Below, piece by piece: positions 1 through 8,186 of a stretch of DNA of 15,199 nt. The stretch is from Verrucomicrobiales bacterium (GTDB lineage: Bacteria; Verrucomicrobiota; Verrucomicrobiia; Verrucomicrobiales; DEV007), in assembly GCA_022424805.1 (NCBI GenBank), contig JAKMGR010000058.1, positions 1 to 15,199 on the forward strand. The letters are read 5' to 3'. Made by a program: the position numbers and the translations under genes. Position 1 is the stretch's first letter; each line of letters starts with the position of its first letter. The notes below the pieces were generated by a model. It was not told the origin of the DNA. It did no database searches and saw nothing but the letters and a program-made list of their open reading frames with translations.

Positions 1-60
1 GCCCCAACCAGAGGGAATAGCCGTCGCTTTCTTTGATTCGATTCCGTGTCACACTCACCT

Positions 61-945
61 ATGTTCTCAGCGGGGGATCTCTATGCCATTGGGGCCGGAT
101 TTTTCTGGTCCCTCTCGGTGATATTGATGCGGATCAGCGGGCTTACCATTCCTCCATTGCCGCTGACACTCTTTCGAAGCTTCGTCGCCATTGTGGGATT
201 TGTCGTCGTCCTGCTTTTTACCGGCGACCCCTTACTGCCGAAATATGACGCCATGATATGGCTGAGACTCGTCGCCAGCGCGATTCTCGGAATCTCGATC
301 GCAGACACGCTCTTTGCTGCCGCCTTGAACCGGCTCGGTGCGAGCCTGCAGGCACTGGCCGACTGCATTTATGCTCCCTCGGTCGCAGTGGTGGGCTTCT
401 TTCTTTTTGGAGAAGGACTCACAGCGTGGGAACTGATCGGAGGGGCGCTCGTCATTTCCGGTGTTTTTGTTGGGATGGTGAAAACAAAAGAAATCGACGA
501 TCCACGCGACCTCATCGTCGGAACGCTGCTCGCGGCGGGGGCTCATGTCATCATGGCCCTGGGCATCCTCATGGTGCGCGATGTCATCCGTGAGGGATCA
601 GTGATTTGGATTGCCGCGTTTCGATTCATTGTCGCAACCGCCGGCTTGGCGTTATTTGCCCTGGCGCGTGGAAAAGTCGATGACATCACGATGGGATTCC
701 GGCGTCGCGACACATGGAAGCACATGATCCCGATGGGCTTGCTGGGGTCATTTCTTGCCACCCTGCTCTGGATTGCTGGTTTCAAATACGAAACACCTGG
801 ACGCGCCGCGATCTACAATCAGATGTCGACCGTTTTCATCATCCTGCTCGCCTGGCTGATTTTAAAGGAAAAGATGACACCACGGAAATTGGCTGGCGTC
901 GCATTGGCAATTGCCGGAGCACTACTCGTCGCGTGGGCAGGATAG
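61..945 (+). CDS. EamA/DMT-family transporter
   Basis: Integral inner-membrane protein of about 294 residues, probably an exporter or permease for a small metabolite; the substrate cannot be read from the sequence. It is hydrophobic throughout, with room for about ten membrane helices arranged as two EamA repeats. The conserved end of each repeat is visible: YAPSVAVVGFFLFGEGL near residues 105-120 and YNQMSTVFIILLAWLILKEK near 252-271, both followed by a Gly-rich helix (GGALVISGVFVG and GVALAIAGALLVAW). Length and two-repeat layout are typical of the drug/metabolite transporter superfamily. I chose ATG at 61; an in-frame GTG at 46 would add five residues. Neither start has a clear Shine-Dalgarno sequence. 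The gene converges on the FecR-LamG gene with a 27-bp gap and no visible terminator between them. Confidence 0.88.
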   Translation: MFSAGDLYAIGAGFFWSLSVILMRISGLTIPPLPLTLFRSFVAIVGFVVVLLFTGDPLLPKYDAMIWLRLVASAILGISIADTLFAAALNRLGASLQALADCIYAPSVAVVGFFLFGEGLTAWELIGGALVISGVFVGMVKTKEIDDPRDLIVGTLLAAGAHVIMALGILMVRDVIREGSVIWIAAFRFIVATAGLALFALARGKVDDITMGFRRRDTWKHMIPMGLLGSFLATLLWIAGFKYETPGRAAIYNQMSTVFIILLAWLILKEKMTPRKLAGVALAIAGALLVAWAG

Positions 946-972
946 CAACGCAGAACAAGAAATTTTCCCGCT

Positions 973-2547
973 CTACAGCTTTCCTGATTCGTAAAGCTTT
1001 CTGACCTCCCCTGAGTCGAGTGCTTCGGAAAAAATGGCGAATTCGTCAATGGCTCCATTCAGATTTCGAACGACGAACTCCGGATCCTTTCGGTAGCGAG
1101 GGTCACTCCAGTTTCCAATCGAAGCTGCACCAATTGTCACCTTGTCAGGTTGCAGCTCTTCGGGAATTTGATCGATACTGACGGCCTCTCCATTCACGTA
1201 GTGAGTGATCGTTTCAGCCGATCCATCAAAAACCGTCGCGATATGCATCCACTTCCCTGCATCCGTCGGTTTCCAGATGGAAGGGGAAAACGCGATATGC
1301 TTGTCAGGGCTTCCCTTTTCCTGCCGCGCACGCACCGAAAAGAAAAGCCTCCCGTCATTCACAATCTGCCAATGCGGCTCGTGCAGCTCGTGCCCGTCGG
1401 TAAGAAAGAGAGAATTGTAGAGCCGGTCGAGGCTGTCGATTTTGACCCAACACATCAAAGTAAGCGATTGGTGGTCGCCGGGAATATCGAGTCGAACACG
1501 ACTTCCAGTGGGAGTGAAGTCGAGAGCAGCAGCTGCATCGGACCAACGGTTTGCACTCCGTTCCGCACGAATGATGCTCCCATCGTTTTTCTTTACAGAA
1601 AGATCCTGCAAGCGAGTCGACGAATCGGAGATGGATTCATCCATCGAAAAATACACGAGAAGGCGCTGGTCCTTTTTCAATCGCTCGCGGCTTTTCTCCC
1701 AAAGGCGAATGCGCTCGGTTCGGTCGTCACGCAATTCCTTTTCCCAATCTCGATTGGAAAGGAGAGAGGCGACATCCCGCTCGAGCGAACCGTCCACGGA
1801 CCCGGTAATTGTCTCGAAATCTGACAGTTCCGTCCCTTGCTCTGACCGTTTCCCATTCACAGTCGGATTCCAAATACCGGCTCCCTGATCCATTCTCACG
1901 GAGGTTTGGCTCCCAGTCGTCGCAACGGAAAACACGCCCTTCCCTGATACGACTCCCACAGGAGTCGTCAGCGTAAATTCTTCATCCAAACCTGACGCTC
2001 GAATCTGAGACTCTCCTTTTACCAGTCGAAATTCGCGGTCGCTAACGAGGGCAAACTCCGACTCACCAGCGAGAAATATGACAACTCCGTTGAAAAGCTC
2101 GATCCGAACCACACCGGATTCGAGATGCAATTCCTTCCCCGGCACAAGATCTCCCCTCGATATTCTCACCTTGTTTCCCCAGCTCGCTGCGGATAATTCT
2201 GCAATCACGCCAAATCCCGTCGCTACCGGCTCTTCCGCGACCTGCGGAGCGCTGTCCTGCTTGATTTTGAACGCAAGCACCGCCACCAGCAACAGCAAGG
2301 TCCCGACCGCAGCGAGCAGAAAAGGATCAAAACTCCCCTTTCGGCGGAGAACGGAACTCGACGCCCCGGCTCCCGCCGCAGCCTGCGCCTCTTTTTCCAA
2401 TCCGGACTGCAATTTCAATCGGTTGTAGTAGGCAACACGCGCGTCCTCGTCGACAATCATCTCCGCTTCGAGCCGGAGAAAGTCTGCCTCGGAAATATCC
2501 CCTTCCAGCAAGTCGTCAAGTAGTTGGTCTCTGTCTTCAGACTTCAT
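973..2547 (-). CDS. FecR-LamG membrane protein, putative anti-sigma factor (cassette 1)
   Basis: Protein of 524 residues, probably the membrane-bound regulator of the sigma factor encoded just upstream. Residues 1-55 form an acidic helical segment (DQLLDDLLEGDISEADFLRL) of the kind found in anti-sigma N-termini. One membrane helix lies at about 74-94, followed by a FecR-like region at about 125-245, a charged linker at 255-295 and a LamG/concanavalin-like domain at about 297-520. The LamG end is typical: LNGAIDEFAIFSEAL near 496-510. The expected topology is N-terminus in the cytosol, FecR and LamG outside. I chose ATG at 2547 because it overlaps the sigma stop codon (ATGA) and has a purine-rich GGAAGGGG upstream, the clearest ribosome binding site in the window. 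Upstream in-frame extensions would lie inside the sigma gene. The LamG ligand is unknown. Confidence 0.85.
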   Translation of the reverse strand: MKSEDRDQLLDDLLEGDISEADFLRLEAEMIVDEDARVAYYNRLKLQSGLEKEAQAAAGAGASSSVLRRKGSFDPFLLAAVGTLLLLVAVLAFKIKQDSAPQVAEEPVATGFGVIAELSAASWGNKVRISRGDLVPGKELHLESGVVRIELFNGVVIFLAGESEFALVSDREFRLVKGESQIRASGLDEEFTLTTPVGVVSGKGVFSVATTGSQTSVRMDQGAGIWNPTVNGKRSEQGTELSDFETITGSVDGSLERDVASLLSNRDWEKELRDDRTERIRLWEKSRERLKKDQRLLVYFSMDESISDSSTRLQDLSVKKNDGSIIRAERSANRWSDAAAALDFTPTGSRVRLDIPGDHQSLTLMCWVKIDSLDRLYNSLFLTDGHELHEPHWQIVNDGRLFFSVRARQEKGSPDKHIAFSPSIWKPTDAGKWMHIATVFDGSAETITHYVNGEAVSIDQIPEELQPDKVTIGAASIGNWSDPRYRKDPEFVVRNLNGAIDEFAIFSEALDSGEVRKLYESGKL

Positions 2548-3080
2548 GTCCGCAACCCCTTCCCATCGATTCTCTTTTCGATGCACTGGGCCAACGCCGT
2601 GCGGAGCCGATGCAGAGACACTTTCAATCCAGCGGCACTGCGCCCCACTTTCTCCGCGTAGTCAGTAAGCGATGACACCTCGAAGTAGCGATGATGAATC
2701 AAATCACGATCACTCTGCTTGAGTTTTTTCATACACTCACGCAGGGCTTCATGTCGCTCGTCGATATCGTCAATATGAGAAGCAATTTCACCGGAGATAA
2801 TTTCTTCCAGCTCGTCACTGAACTGCAGGCGGGCGTCACGTGCTTCGCGTTTTCGAAAATTCAAAACCTCGTATCGGGCAATACTGAATGACCAGGCCTT
2901 GAAATTGGTTCCCAGTTCAAAATCACCCCTCTTGTCCCAGATCGTGAGGTTTGCCTGCTGCGCCACATCAGCCGCACGAACCTCACCCGGGAGCAAAGAA
3001 GCTATATAAAAACGAATCGCCGATTGGTGTTCGGTTAGGAGAGAAACAATCTCTACATCCTGTTTCGATTCATTTTCCAT
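2544..3080 (-). CDS. ECF RNA polymerase sigma factor 1 (Rhodopirellula/Verrucomicrobium type)
   Basis: Small sigma-70 family protein of 178 residues. Region 2 spans about 13-80, with the region 2.1-2.2 stretch AADVAQQANLTIWDKRGDFE and the region 2.3-2.4 stretch NFKAWSFSIARYEVLNFRKR. Region 4 spans about 111-170 (LRECMKKLKQSDRDLIHHRY, then a helix-turn-helix around YAEKVGRSAAGLKVSLHRLR). There is no region 1 or 3, as expected for an ECF factor. The spacing and the CIEKR ending match the planctomycete/verrucomicrobial group often labelled sig-70 gvs1. I chose ATG at 3080; an in-frame TTG at 3092 would add four residues. The stop codon overlaps the start of the FecR-LamG gene, so the two are probably translationally coupled. 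The gene begins 72 bp after purK on the same strand, with no terminator visible between them. Confidence 0.9.
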   Translation of the reverse strand: MENESKQDVEIVSLLTEHQSAIRFYIASLLPGEVRAADVAQQANLTIWDKRGDFELGTNFKAWSFSIARYEVLNFRKREARDARLQFSDELEEIISGEIASHIDDIDERHEALRECMKKLKQSDRDLIHHRYFEVSSLTDYAEKVGRSAAGLKVSLHRLRTALAQCIEKRIDGKGLRT

Positions 3081-3152
3081 TTCGTTTCGCAAATGCGTTG
3101 CCCAATGGCAAATGCCGATCTGTCGGGAAAGGATAACAGGAAAACGCGAGAG

Positions 3153-4313
3153 TCAGAAATCAGATTCTGGAATCCCGAGAATATGCCTGGCTTTTGTCTG
3201 CGCCACCATTGCCTCATCGAGCATCGGAGCGGTGAAGGTGGCATGTCCCATTTTTCTGGCGCGACGAGCTTCGTGTTTGCCATAGAGGTGCAGGGCGGAT
3301 CCCGGAATTGCGAGCACGCTTCCCCAATCGGGTCGACCATCATTTTCAACCCAGACGTCTCCGAGCAGGTTCAACATCACGGTTGGACTGTGCAGACGGG
3401 GACTGCCGATCGACAAACCGCAGATCGCGCGGAGTTGCTGCTCGAACTGCGAGGTTTCACAGGCGTCGATCGTGTGATGACCCGAATTGTGAGGACGAGG
3501 AGCCATTTCGTTCACGAGAAGACGGCCGTCTTCGGCGAAGAAAAACTCGACTGCGAGAATTCCTACGTAGTTGAGCGCTTCCGCGACCTGCACCGCAATT
3601 TTTCTCCCCTCTTCGAGAACAGCATCGTCAAGGCGGGCAGGAACGATAGAAACGTCGAGAATGTGATCGCGATGAAAATTCTCGGCAGGATCGTACGTTG
3701 CCAGGTGACCTTTTTCATCGCGCACAACGAGAACGGAAAGCTCGGAGGCGAGTGCCACCTTCTCTTCAAGAACAGCACGGGGAGCATCGAACTCGGCCCA
3801 GGTTTCTTCCGCGTTCAGATCACTGGTAACCGGGAGTTGGCCCTTGCCGTCGTAGCCAAACTCTGCGGTTTTGAGAATACCTCCGTTTTCAGGAAGCTGT
3901 CCGAGAGCATCGGCCAGTGAGTCAGCCGAATCGACGATCCAGTAGTTCGCGCAGGGAATTTCACTCCGAGAGAGAAAGGCCTTCTCCCGCTCCCGGTGCT
4001 GGCAGATCGCAATGGCATCCGCATTGGGATGAAGCGGGATCTCTTTTGCAACGCGTTCCAGCAATTCCCGTGGAATATTTTCGAACTCAACAGTCGCGAC
4101 ATCGCATTCTTCGAGAAATCGGGCGAGGCCATCTTCGGAATCGAACGAATCTTCGATGACCACATCAGCAATACCAGCCGGCCCGCTATCGGGGCCACCG
4201 ATCCAGGAAACGACGCGATAACCCATCCGGCGCGCAGCGATCGTGAGCATGCGGCCAAGCTGGCCACCTCCAAGCACACCGATGGTGGATCCGGGCAAGA
4301 GCGGCTGGCTCAT
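3153..4313 (-). CDS. purK: N5-carboxyaminoimidazole ribonucleotide synthase PurK
   Basis: ATP-grasp enzyme of 386 residues that carboxylates 5-aminoimidazole ribonucleotide with ATP and bicarbonate to N5-CAIR in de novo purine synthesis. The N-terminal nucleotide-binding loop is [11 protein letters not shown] (12-22). ATP-grasp motifs are [11 protein letters not shown] (149-159) and the metal-binding end [20 protein letters not shown] (268-287). The stretch VEFENIP (75-81) is also typical of PurK. Full length, no damage seen. The ATG overlaps the purE stop codon (ATGA), so the two are coupled and make successive enzymes. A weak GAAGAG lies upstream of the start, inside the end of purE. Confidence 0.97.
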   Translation of the reverse strand: MSQPLLPGSTIGVLGGGQLGRMLTIAARRMGYRVVSWIGGPDSGPAGIADVVIEDSFDSEDGLARFLEECDVATVEFENIPRELLERVAKEIPLHPNADAIAICQHREREKAFLSRSEIPCANYWIVDSADSLADALGQLPENGGILKTAEFGYDGKGQLPVTSDLNAEETWAEFDAPRAVLEEKVALASELSVLVVRDEKGHLATYDPAENFHRDHILDVSIVPARLDDAVLEEGRKIAVQVAEALNYVGILAVEFFFAEDGRLLVNEMAPRPHNSGHHTIDACETSQFEQQLRAICGLSIGSPRLHSPTVMLNLLGDVWVENDGRPDWGSVLAIPGSALHLYGKHEARRARKMGHATFTAPMLDEAMVAQTKARHILGIPESDF

Positions 4314-4831
4314 AATTTCTCTTCGGGCGCAGGAAGTTCAGATGCCTCTACTTTGGCGCGCAAGGTCTCCCGGTATTCGATCAGTCGATCCGAAACTGCC
4401 GGATCTTCATTCCCAAGGAGAGCAACAGCAAAGAGTCCGGCATTCGTCGCACCGGCATCGCCAATCGCGAAAGTCGCAGTAGGAATCCCGGCGGGCATTT
4501 GCACGATGGACAAGAGTGAATCAACTCCGTTCAAGGCGCGCGACTTCACAGGAACAGCGAGAACCGGAACGGTGGTGAGCGCCGAAGCCATCCCGGGCAG
4601 GTGCGCCGCGCCGCCGGCACCGGCGATGATGCATTTCAGCCCGCGACCTTTCGCACTCTTCGAGTAGTCGTAGAGCAGCTCCGGAGTCCGATGCGCGCTG
4701 ACGACCTTCGACTCGAAGCGAATCTCGAATTGCTCTAGAATCTCTGCTGCTTTGGAAAGAGTTGGCCAGTCCGAATTACTGCCCATAATGATACCGACAA
4801 GCGGCGAGTCGGATGCGGAAAAATCTGCCAT
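4310..4831 (-). CDS. purE: N5-carboxyaminoimidazole ribonucleotide mutase PurE
   Basis: Class I PurE of 173 residues. It converts N5-CAIR, made by PurK, to CAIR. Visible motifs are [10 protein letters not shown] (15-24, phosphate-binding loop), VVSAHRTPE (43-51, with the catalytic-site His) and [13 protein letters not shown] (69-81). The presence of purK next door supports the class I reaction rather than direct CO2-dependent AIR carboxylation. I chose ATG at 4831 because the family core starts soon after it. A GTG at 4906 is in frame, but its extra 25 residues do not look like the family. No Shine-Dalgarno sequence precedes the ATG. This is the first gene of a leftward unit with purK, and perhaps with the sigma/FecR cassette. 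Confidence 0.96.
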   Translation of the reverse strand: MADFSASDSPLVGIIMGSNSDWPTLSKAAEILEQFEIRFESKVVSAHRTPELLYDYSKSAKGRGLKCIIAGAGGAAHLPGMASALTTVPVLAVPVKSRALNGVDSLLSIVQMPAGIPTATFAIGDAGATNAGLFAVALLGNEDPAVSDRLIEYRETLRAKVEASELPAPEEKL

Positions 4832-4939
4832 AGGAATGCGGGGATTGAGTTGTCTCTCTACGTTGACCAAGGCAACGCCCCCGGCAAGGAAAAAGAACCG
4901 TTTCACACAAGTTGTTAAACGGTCTGCCGTAACCCTGTT

Positions 4940-4957
4940 GAGTCAGTGACCTGACTC
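4940..4957. repeat. Inverted repeat in the purE/GNAT divergent intergenic region
   Basis: Perfect 7-bp arms GAGTCAG and CTGACTC separated by TGAC. It lies between two divergently transcribed genes, about 110 bp upstream of purE and about 58 bp upstream of the -35 element proposed for the acetyltransferase gene, so it could be an operator. No regulator can be named from the sequence. Confidence 0.45.
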
Positions 4958-5014
4958 TGTTTGGTCTCCGACCATACCCTCTCATGTTCGGTCGAAACTC
5001 TCCAATCTGTTTCT

Positions 5015-5042
5015 TTTACATTGGCCCGGGTTTTGCTAGTAT
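5015..5042 (+). promoter_or_regulatory. Candidate sigma-70 promoter for the GNAT-tatD pair
   Basis: TTTACA at 5015-5020 and TAGTAT at 5037-5042, separated by 16 bp. The implied transcript starts near 5049, which excludes the GTG at 4961 as the start of the downstream gene. Recognised by eye only. Confidence 0.45.
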
Positions 5043-5122
5043 CGACTTCCGAACACATGCTAACATCTGCCGAACAGGCCATGGAATTCTCTCACACTGC
5101 CCCCATTCAACCATTAAATAAG

Positions 5123-5578
5123 ATGGCTCGCATCGAGCCGGCTACGGTGGAGGACCTGCCGCGTCTTGTAGATTTGACGATGGCTCTTTTTGAAATGGAG
5201 GAGGACTTTGACCCGAATCGTCAGATACAGCAACGCGGTCTCGAAGCAATTTTGGAGCAACCCAACCGCGGACGGATTTTCGTAGTGCGCACCGACTACG
5301 AAATCATGGGAATGGTCAATTGCCAGTTCACCATGAGCACTGCGATGGGTGGCTTCGTGATTTTGCTCGAGGACGTAATTATTCATCCTGATTTTCGCCG
5401 TCAGGGATATGGAATGCGCCTCGTCAATTATGTGATCGATTTCGCGAAGCGAAAAGATTTCAAGCGTATCACTCTCTTGACCGATAAAATCAGCGCTGAG
5501 AGCCAGGCATTTTTCGAAGGCCTGAACTTCCAGCATTCCCACATGATTCCGATGCGCCTGAATCTGGCAGAGGAATGA
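5123..5578 (+). CDS. GNAT-family N-acetyltransferase
   Basis: Small cytosolic acetyltransferase of 151 residues, predicted to move an acetyl group from acetyl-CoA to an unknown amine. The fold order is visible: first strand MARIEPATVEDLPRLVDL (1-18), a central strand pair at about 51-85, then the acetyl-CoA loop of motif A, HPDFRRQGYGMRLVNYV (88-104), where RRQGYG matches the Q/R-x-x-G-x-G/A signature. The C-terminal part ESQAFFEGLNF (126-136) is the common GNAT ending. I chose ATG at 5123 because the first strand starts there. In-frame ATGs at 5081 and 5057 would lengthen the N-terminus. None has a good ribosome binding site. The stop codon overlaps the tatD start (ATGA). The substrate cannot be inferred. 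Confidence 0.87.
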   Translation: MARIEPATVEDLPRLVDLTMALFEMEEDFDPNRQIQQRGLEAILEQPNRGRIFVVRTDYEIMGMVNCQFTMSTAMGGFVILLEDVIIHPDFRRQGYGMRLVNYVIDFAKRKDFKRITLLTDKISAESQAFFEGLNFQHSHMIPMRLNLAEE

Positions 5579-6399
5579 GAGCGAGGTCAGGCGGATTGAT
5601 CGACGCCCACCTTCATCTCCAGATGCCCGCGCTGCGGGAATTTGAAATTCGAATCATCGAGGAAACCCGCAACGCCGGTGTCGATCAGCTTCTTGTAAAT
5701 GCGACGAGCCCACAGGACTGGAAGGACGTCGCCGATCTAGCTGAGCTACATTCCGATGTGACACCGTTTTTTGGAATTCATCCCTGGCAGGTCAACTCGA
5801 TGGACGATTCCGGCTGGGAGGACCAGCTTCGGAATTTTCTGACCCGATTTCCCGAATCGGGCGTTGGCGAAGTCGGTCTCGACAAATGGATCCGTGATCA
5901 CGATATCGCAAAGCAGCGGGATTTTTTTCTTCGACAACTCACCATAGCAGAATCCCTGGGTAGGCCCGTTGCCGTGCACTGCCTGCGTGCCTGGGGCCAC
6001 CTCTGGGAATGCCTGGCTCAGAGCGAATTCTCTCAGCCGTTCCTCCTTCACTCCTTTAGTGGACCGGGGGAAATGATCGGCGACTTCGTCGACCGCGGAG
6101 CCTTTTTCTCACTTTCCGGCTACTTTTTTCGCCCTGAAAAATCCGCAAAGCTTGAAGCTTTTCAAAATATTCCGGATGATCGCCTCTTACTCGAAACCGA
6201 TGCGCCGGATATGCTACCTCCCGCAAATTTGATCGCCACCACCCTGCCTCCAAAAGAGGACGGCAGTCCAGTTAATCACCCTGCAAACCTGAGGAGGATT
6301 TACGAAGTTTACTCCGAATGGAGCGGGCGGGACCTTGACGAAGTCATTTCAAGTCTTTCCGACAATGCCGCGAACTTTCTCAGAAAAAGAAGTCAGTAG
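5575..6399 (+). CDS. TatD-family metal-dependent hydrolase
   Basis: Protein of 274 residues in the amidohydrolase-fold TatD family, whose characterised members are metal-dependent DNases. The metal ligands expected for the family are visible: DAHLHLQ (H12, H14), GEVGLD (E99), VAVHC (H135), LLHSFSG (H159) and LLLETDAPDMLPP (D209). The usual TatD stretch FFGIHPW is at 65-71. The length is normal. The ATG overlaps the stop codon of the acetyltransferase gene, so the two are likely coupled. AGAGGA sits directly against the ATG, too close for a standard Shine-Dalgarno. The 3' end overlaps the convergent histidine kinase gene by 7 bp. I give no symbol because the family has several paralogues (tatD, ycfH, yjjV) and I cannot tell which this is. 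Confidence 0.92.
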   Translation: MRARSGGLIDAHLHLQMPALREFEIRIIEETRNAGVDQLLVNATSPQDWKDVADLAELHSDVTPFFGIHPWQVNSMDDSGWEDQLRNFLTRFPESGVGEVGLDKWIRDHDIAKQRDFFLRQLTIAESLGRPVAVHCLRAWGHLWECLAQSEFSQPFLLHSFSGPGEMIGDFVDRGAFFSLSGYFFRPEKSAKLEAFQNIPDDRLLLETDAPDMLPPANLIATTLPPKEDGSPVNHPANLRRIYEVYSEWSGRDLDEVISSLSDNAANFLRKRSQ

Positions 6400-8102
6400 C
6401 ACAGAACGGTGTCGACTGCGGCAAGCATTTCATCAATCGAGAAAGGCTTAGCCAGCACTCCGGCATAATGCTTGGAAATCACTGCCTCTGAACCGTTGCC
6501 TTCGAAGCGACCGCTGGTTGCGATGACAGGTATGCTATCGTCGAGGCGGCGCATTTCTTCAAAAGCCTCTTCCCCCTGCATTCTACCTGACAGAGACATA
6601 TCGAGCAAAACAAGATCAATTGGTTCCGCTGAATCCAGGTGCCTGCGAAAGGCGCTCAGAGCCTGTTCACCGCTGGGTACGACCATGGTAGCGTGACCAA
6701 AACGCTGGAGAGCTATGCTGGTAGATTCGGCTATTCCCGCTTCGTCTTCGACCAGAAGAATTCGCGACGGCGGCGCCGCCGGTTTCGCCCCCCTTCTTTG
6801 CGGACCGGAGGATGGGGTCGTTTCTGCTTTTTCCGGCAATGGCTTTTCTGACCAGGGAAAGAACAGAAGAAACTGCGTACCAACCCGGCGGCGGGAGGCA
6901 ACCAGGATATGCCCTCCCTGCGCTTCGACAGCAGCTTTGCAGGAGGCGAGACCAAATCCCCATCCGTCGGCTTTGGTGGAAAAGTCCGGCTCGAAAATAT
7001 GAGGCAGGTTTTCCTCCGAAATTCCACAACCCCTATCGCGGACAGAAATGACGGAATAGCGTCCCGGCGGAACGCGGAAGTTTTCTCCAGGTCCCTTTTT
7101 CTCACCTACGATGCGGTTGGAAGCCGACAGGTCAATGGTGCCGCCTTTTGGCATCGCTTCGTTAGCATTGGTCAGCAAATTCTGGATTACGCGCTCAACG
7201 ATATTTTCATCCGCTTCGATAAGTCGCAGCTCGGGATGAATGCTCAGCCGAATCGTTGCGGTGGCTCCCGCAGAAGCAAAGCGAGCCGTTTCGCGGACGG
7301 TTTGCCCCAGATCAAAAACGGAGACTTTCGGCGGCTCCCCTTTTGCGAGATGAAACAATTGTTCGGCCAGCTTTCTGGACTGCTTCAAAGAGAGCTTTGC
7401 TTTGCCGAGATAACTGCGAATCTCGGCTTCGACAGCTCCAGCTTCTTCGGCAGCGAGATTGGCCATCTCCAGATTCATCATAATATTCTGGAGAGCATTC
7501 TTGAAATCGTGGGCAACTCCACTGGTGCAAAACGAGAGGGAGTGAATGTCAGGATCGATTGCCGCCTCAGTTTGCGTCACTTCGACGACTTTGTTTTTCG
7601 CTGCCTGATTCTCCGCAGGCGCAGGTTCTTCCTCGACTCGATTGGCTGCCACTTCGGCTCGTGGAGCCACACGATTGACGATCTCCTTCTCTTCCGGCAC
7701 CGGAGGGTGAGCATGTTTCTCCAGGGGAGCAAAGGTGAGCGCAAAGACGTCGTCGCCCCGATACTGCATAGGGCGGATCGTCCAGAAAGCCCTAATGTTG
7801 CCATCGTTGTTGCGAAGCAGATCGCGCTCCATGAAACAGTAGCCTGGCTGCTTCGCGATGGATGGCAATTTCTCGATGAGTCGATCAATTTGCGTGTGAT
7901 CGTAGATCAGACCCAGTGGCGAACTCTCGAGGTCAGTTTTGTCGTATCCACTTAGGCGGGCCGCCTCTTCATCGGCGTGAAGAATCTTAGGCCCAAGGGG
8001 AGTCGGCGAAAAGGAACCAATGACGACGGCACCACCTTTCTCAACCGAAGCCGGACGATTACCGGATTCGGCAGCGGACGGGGCAATCGCAGCCGTTGTC
8101 AT
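6393..8102 (-). CDS. Soluble PAS / histidine kinase / receiver hybrid protein
   Basis: Hybrid two-component protein of 569 residues without membrane segments, so a cytosolic sensor. Domains in order: a PAS-like sensor at about 28-125 (ILHADEEAARLSGYDKTDLE), a low-complexity Ala/Glu/Pro linker at about 130-185, a HisKA-like helix with the phospho-accepting His in GVAHDFKNALQN (H198), and a HATPase domain with N-box NLLTNANEAMPKGG (308-321), G1 box DRGCGIS and G2 box GWGFGLA (380-386). A C-terminal receiver domain starts near 446 and carries VEDE (451-454), phospho-acceptor D501 in LVLLDMSLSG, ATSG (528-531) and K552 in AKPF. There is no output domain or neighbouring regulator, so the partner is elsewhere. 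I chose ATG at 8102; an in-frame TTG at 8153 lies inside a hairpin region. No Shine-Dalgarno sequence. The stop overlaps the tatD end. Confidence 0.92.
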   Translation of the reverse strand: MTTAAIAPSAAESGNRPASVEKGGAVVIGSFSPTPLGPKILHADEEAARLSGYDKTDLESSPLGLIYDHTQIDRLIEKLPSIAKQPGYCFMERDLLRNNDGNIRAFWTIRPMQYRGDDVFALTFAPLEKHAHPPVPEEKEIVNRVAPRAEVAANRVEEEPAPAENQAAKNKVVEVTQTEAAIDPDIHSLSFCTSGVAHDFKNALQNIMMNLEMANLAAEEAGAVEAEIRSYLGKAKLSLKQSRKLAEQLFHLAKGEPPKVSVFDLGQTVRETARFASAGATATIRLSIHPELRLIEADENIVERVIQNLLTNANEAMPKGGTIDLSASNRIVGEKKGPGENFRVPPGRYSVISVRDRGCGISEENLPHIFEPDFSTKADGWGFGLASCKAAVEAQGGHILVASRRRVGTQFLLFFPWSEKPLPEKAETTPSSGPQRRGAKPAAPPSRILLVEDEAGIAESTSIALQRFGHATMVVPSGEQALSAFRRHLDSAEPIDLVLLDMSLSGRMQGEEAFEEMRRLDDSIPVIATSGRFEGNGSEAVISKHYAGVLAKPFSIDEMLAAVDTVLCY

Positions 8103-8122
8103 TGTTGAGAGGGTGAAGGTGA

Positions 8123-8148
8123 GGTCGGTTTTGGCCGGAAAACCGACC
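8123..8148 (-). repeat. Inverted repeat (hairpin B) in the histidine kinase leader
   Basis: Perfect 10-bp arms GGTCGGTTTT and AAAACCGACC with a 6-nt centre, ending 20 nt before the kinase ATG at 8102. On the minus strand this would be a stable hairpin in the leader RNA. It is not followed by a T-run in that direction, so it is not a simple terminator. It could be a protein-binding operator or a structured leader element. Confidence 0.6.
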
Positions 8149-8151
8149 AGC

Positions 8152-8186
8152 AAACCACCAGCAGTCCCAAGAACAGTCGGTGGTTT
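8152..8186. repeat. Inverted repeat (hairpin A) next to hairpin B
   Basis: Eight-base arms AAACCACC (8152-8159) and GGTGGTTT (8179-8186) around a 19-nt centre. On the plus strand it is followed by TTTTCTTTTTATTT, which resembles a weak terminator, but no plus-strand gene ends nearby. On the minus strand it lies upstream of hairpin B in the kinase leader. Its arms are near-copies of the arms of hairpin B, so alternative pairing between the two is possible. Confidence 0.5.

Noticed and set aside
1..60. Possible end of an upstream gene on the plus strand
   Set aside because: Short open frames reach the left edge, but there is too little sequence to separate coding from chance.
1150..1824. 224-codon open frame on the plus strand, opposite FecR-LamG 1
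   Set aside because: Antisense to a well-supported domain protein, with no family motif or ribosome binding site.
3093..3920. 275-codon open frame on the plus strand, opposite purK
   Set aside because: It lies antisense to an intact purK with clear ATP-grasp motifs, and its translation resembles no family I know.
4832..4906. 25-residue N-terminal extension of PurE from a GTG at 4906
   Set aside because: The extension is hydrophobic but does not match PurE proteins, which begin close to the GSNSD loop; the ATG at 4831 fits the family.
4961..5122. N-terminal extension of the acetyltransferase from a GTG at 4961
   Set aside because: It would overlap the promoter candidate at 5015-5042, and the extra 54 residues do not belong to the GNAT fold.
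6909..7955. 348-codon open frame on the plus strand, opposite the histidine kinase
   Set aside because: The kinase frame on the minus strand carries full conserved motifs, while this frame shows no recognisable domain and has an Arg- and Phe-rich composition expected of a shadow frame.
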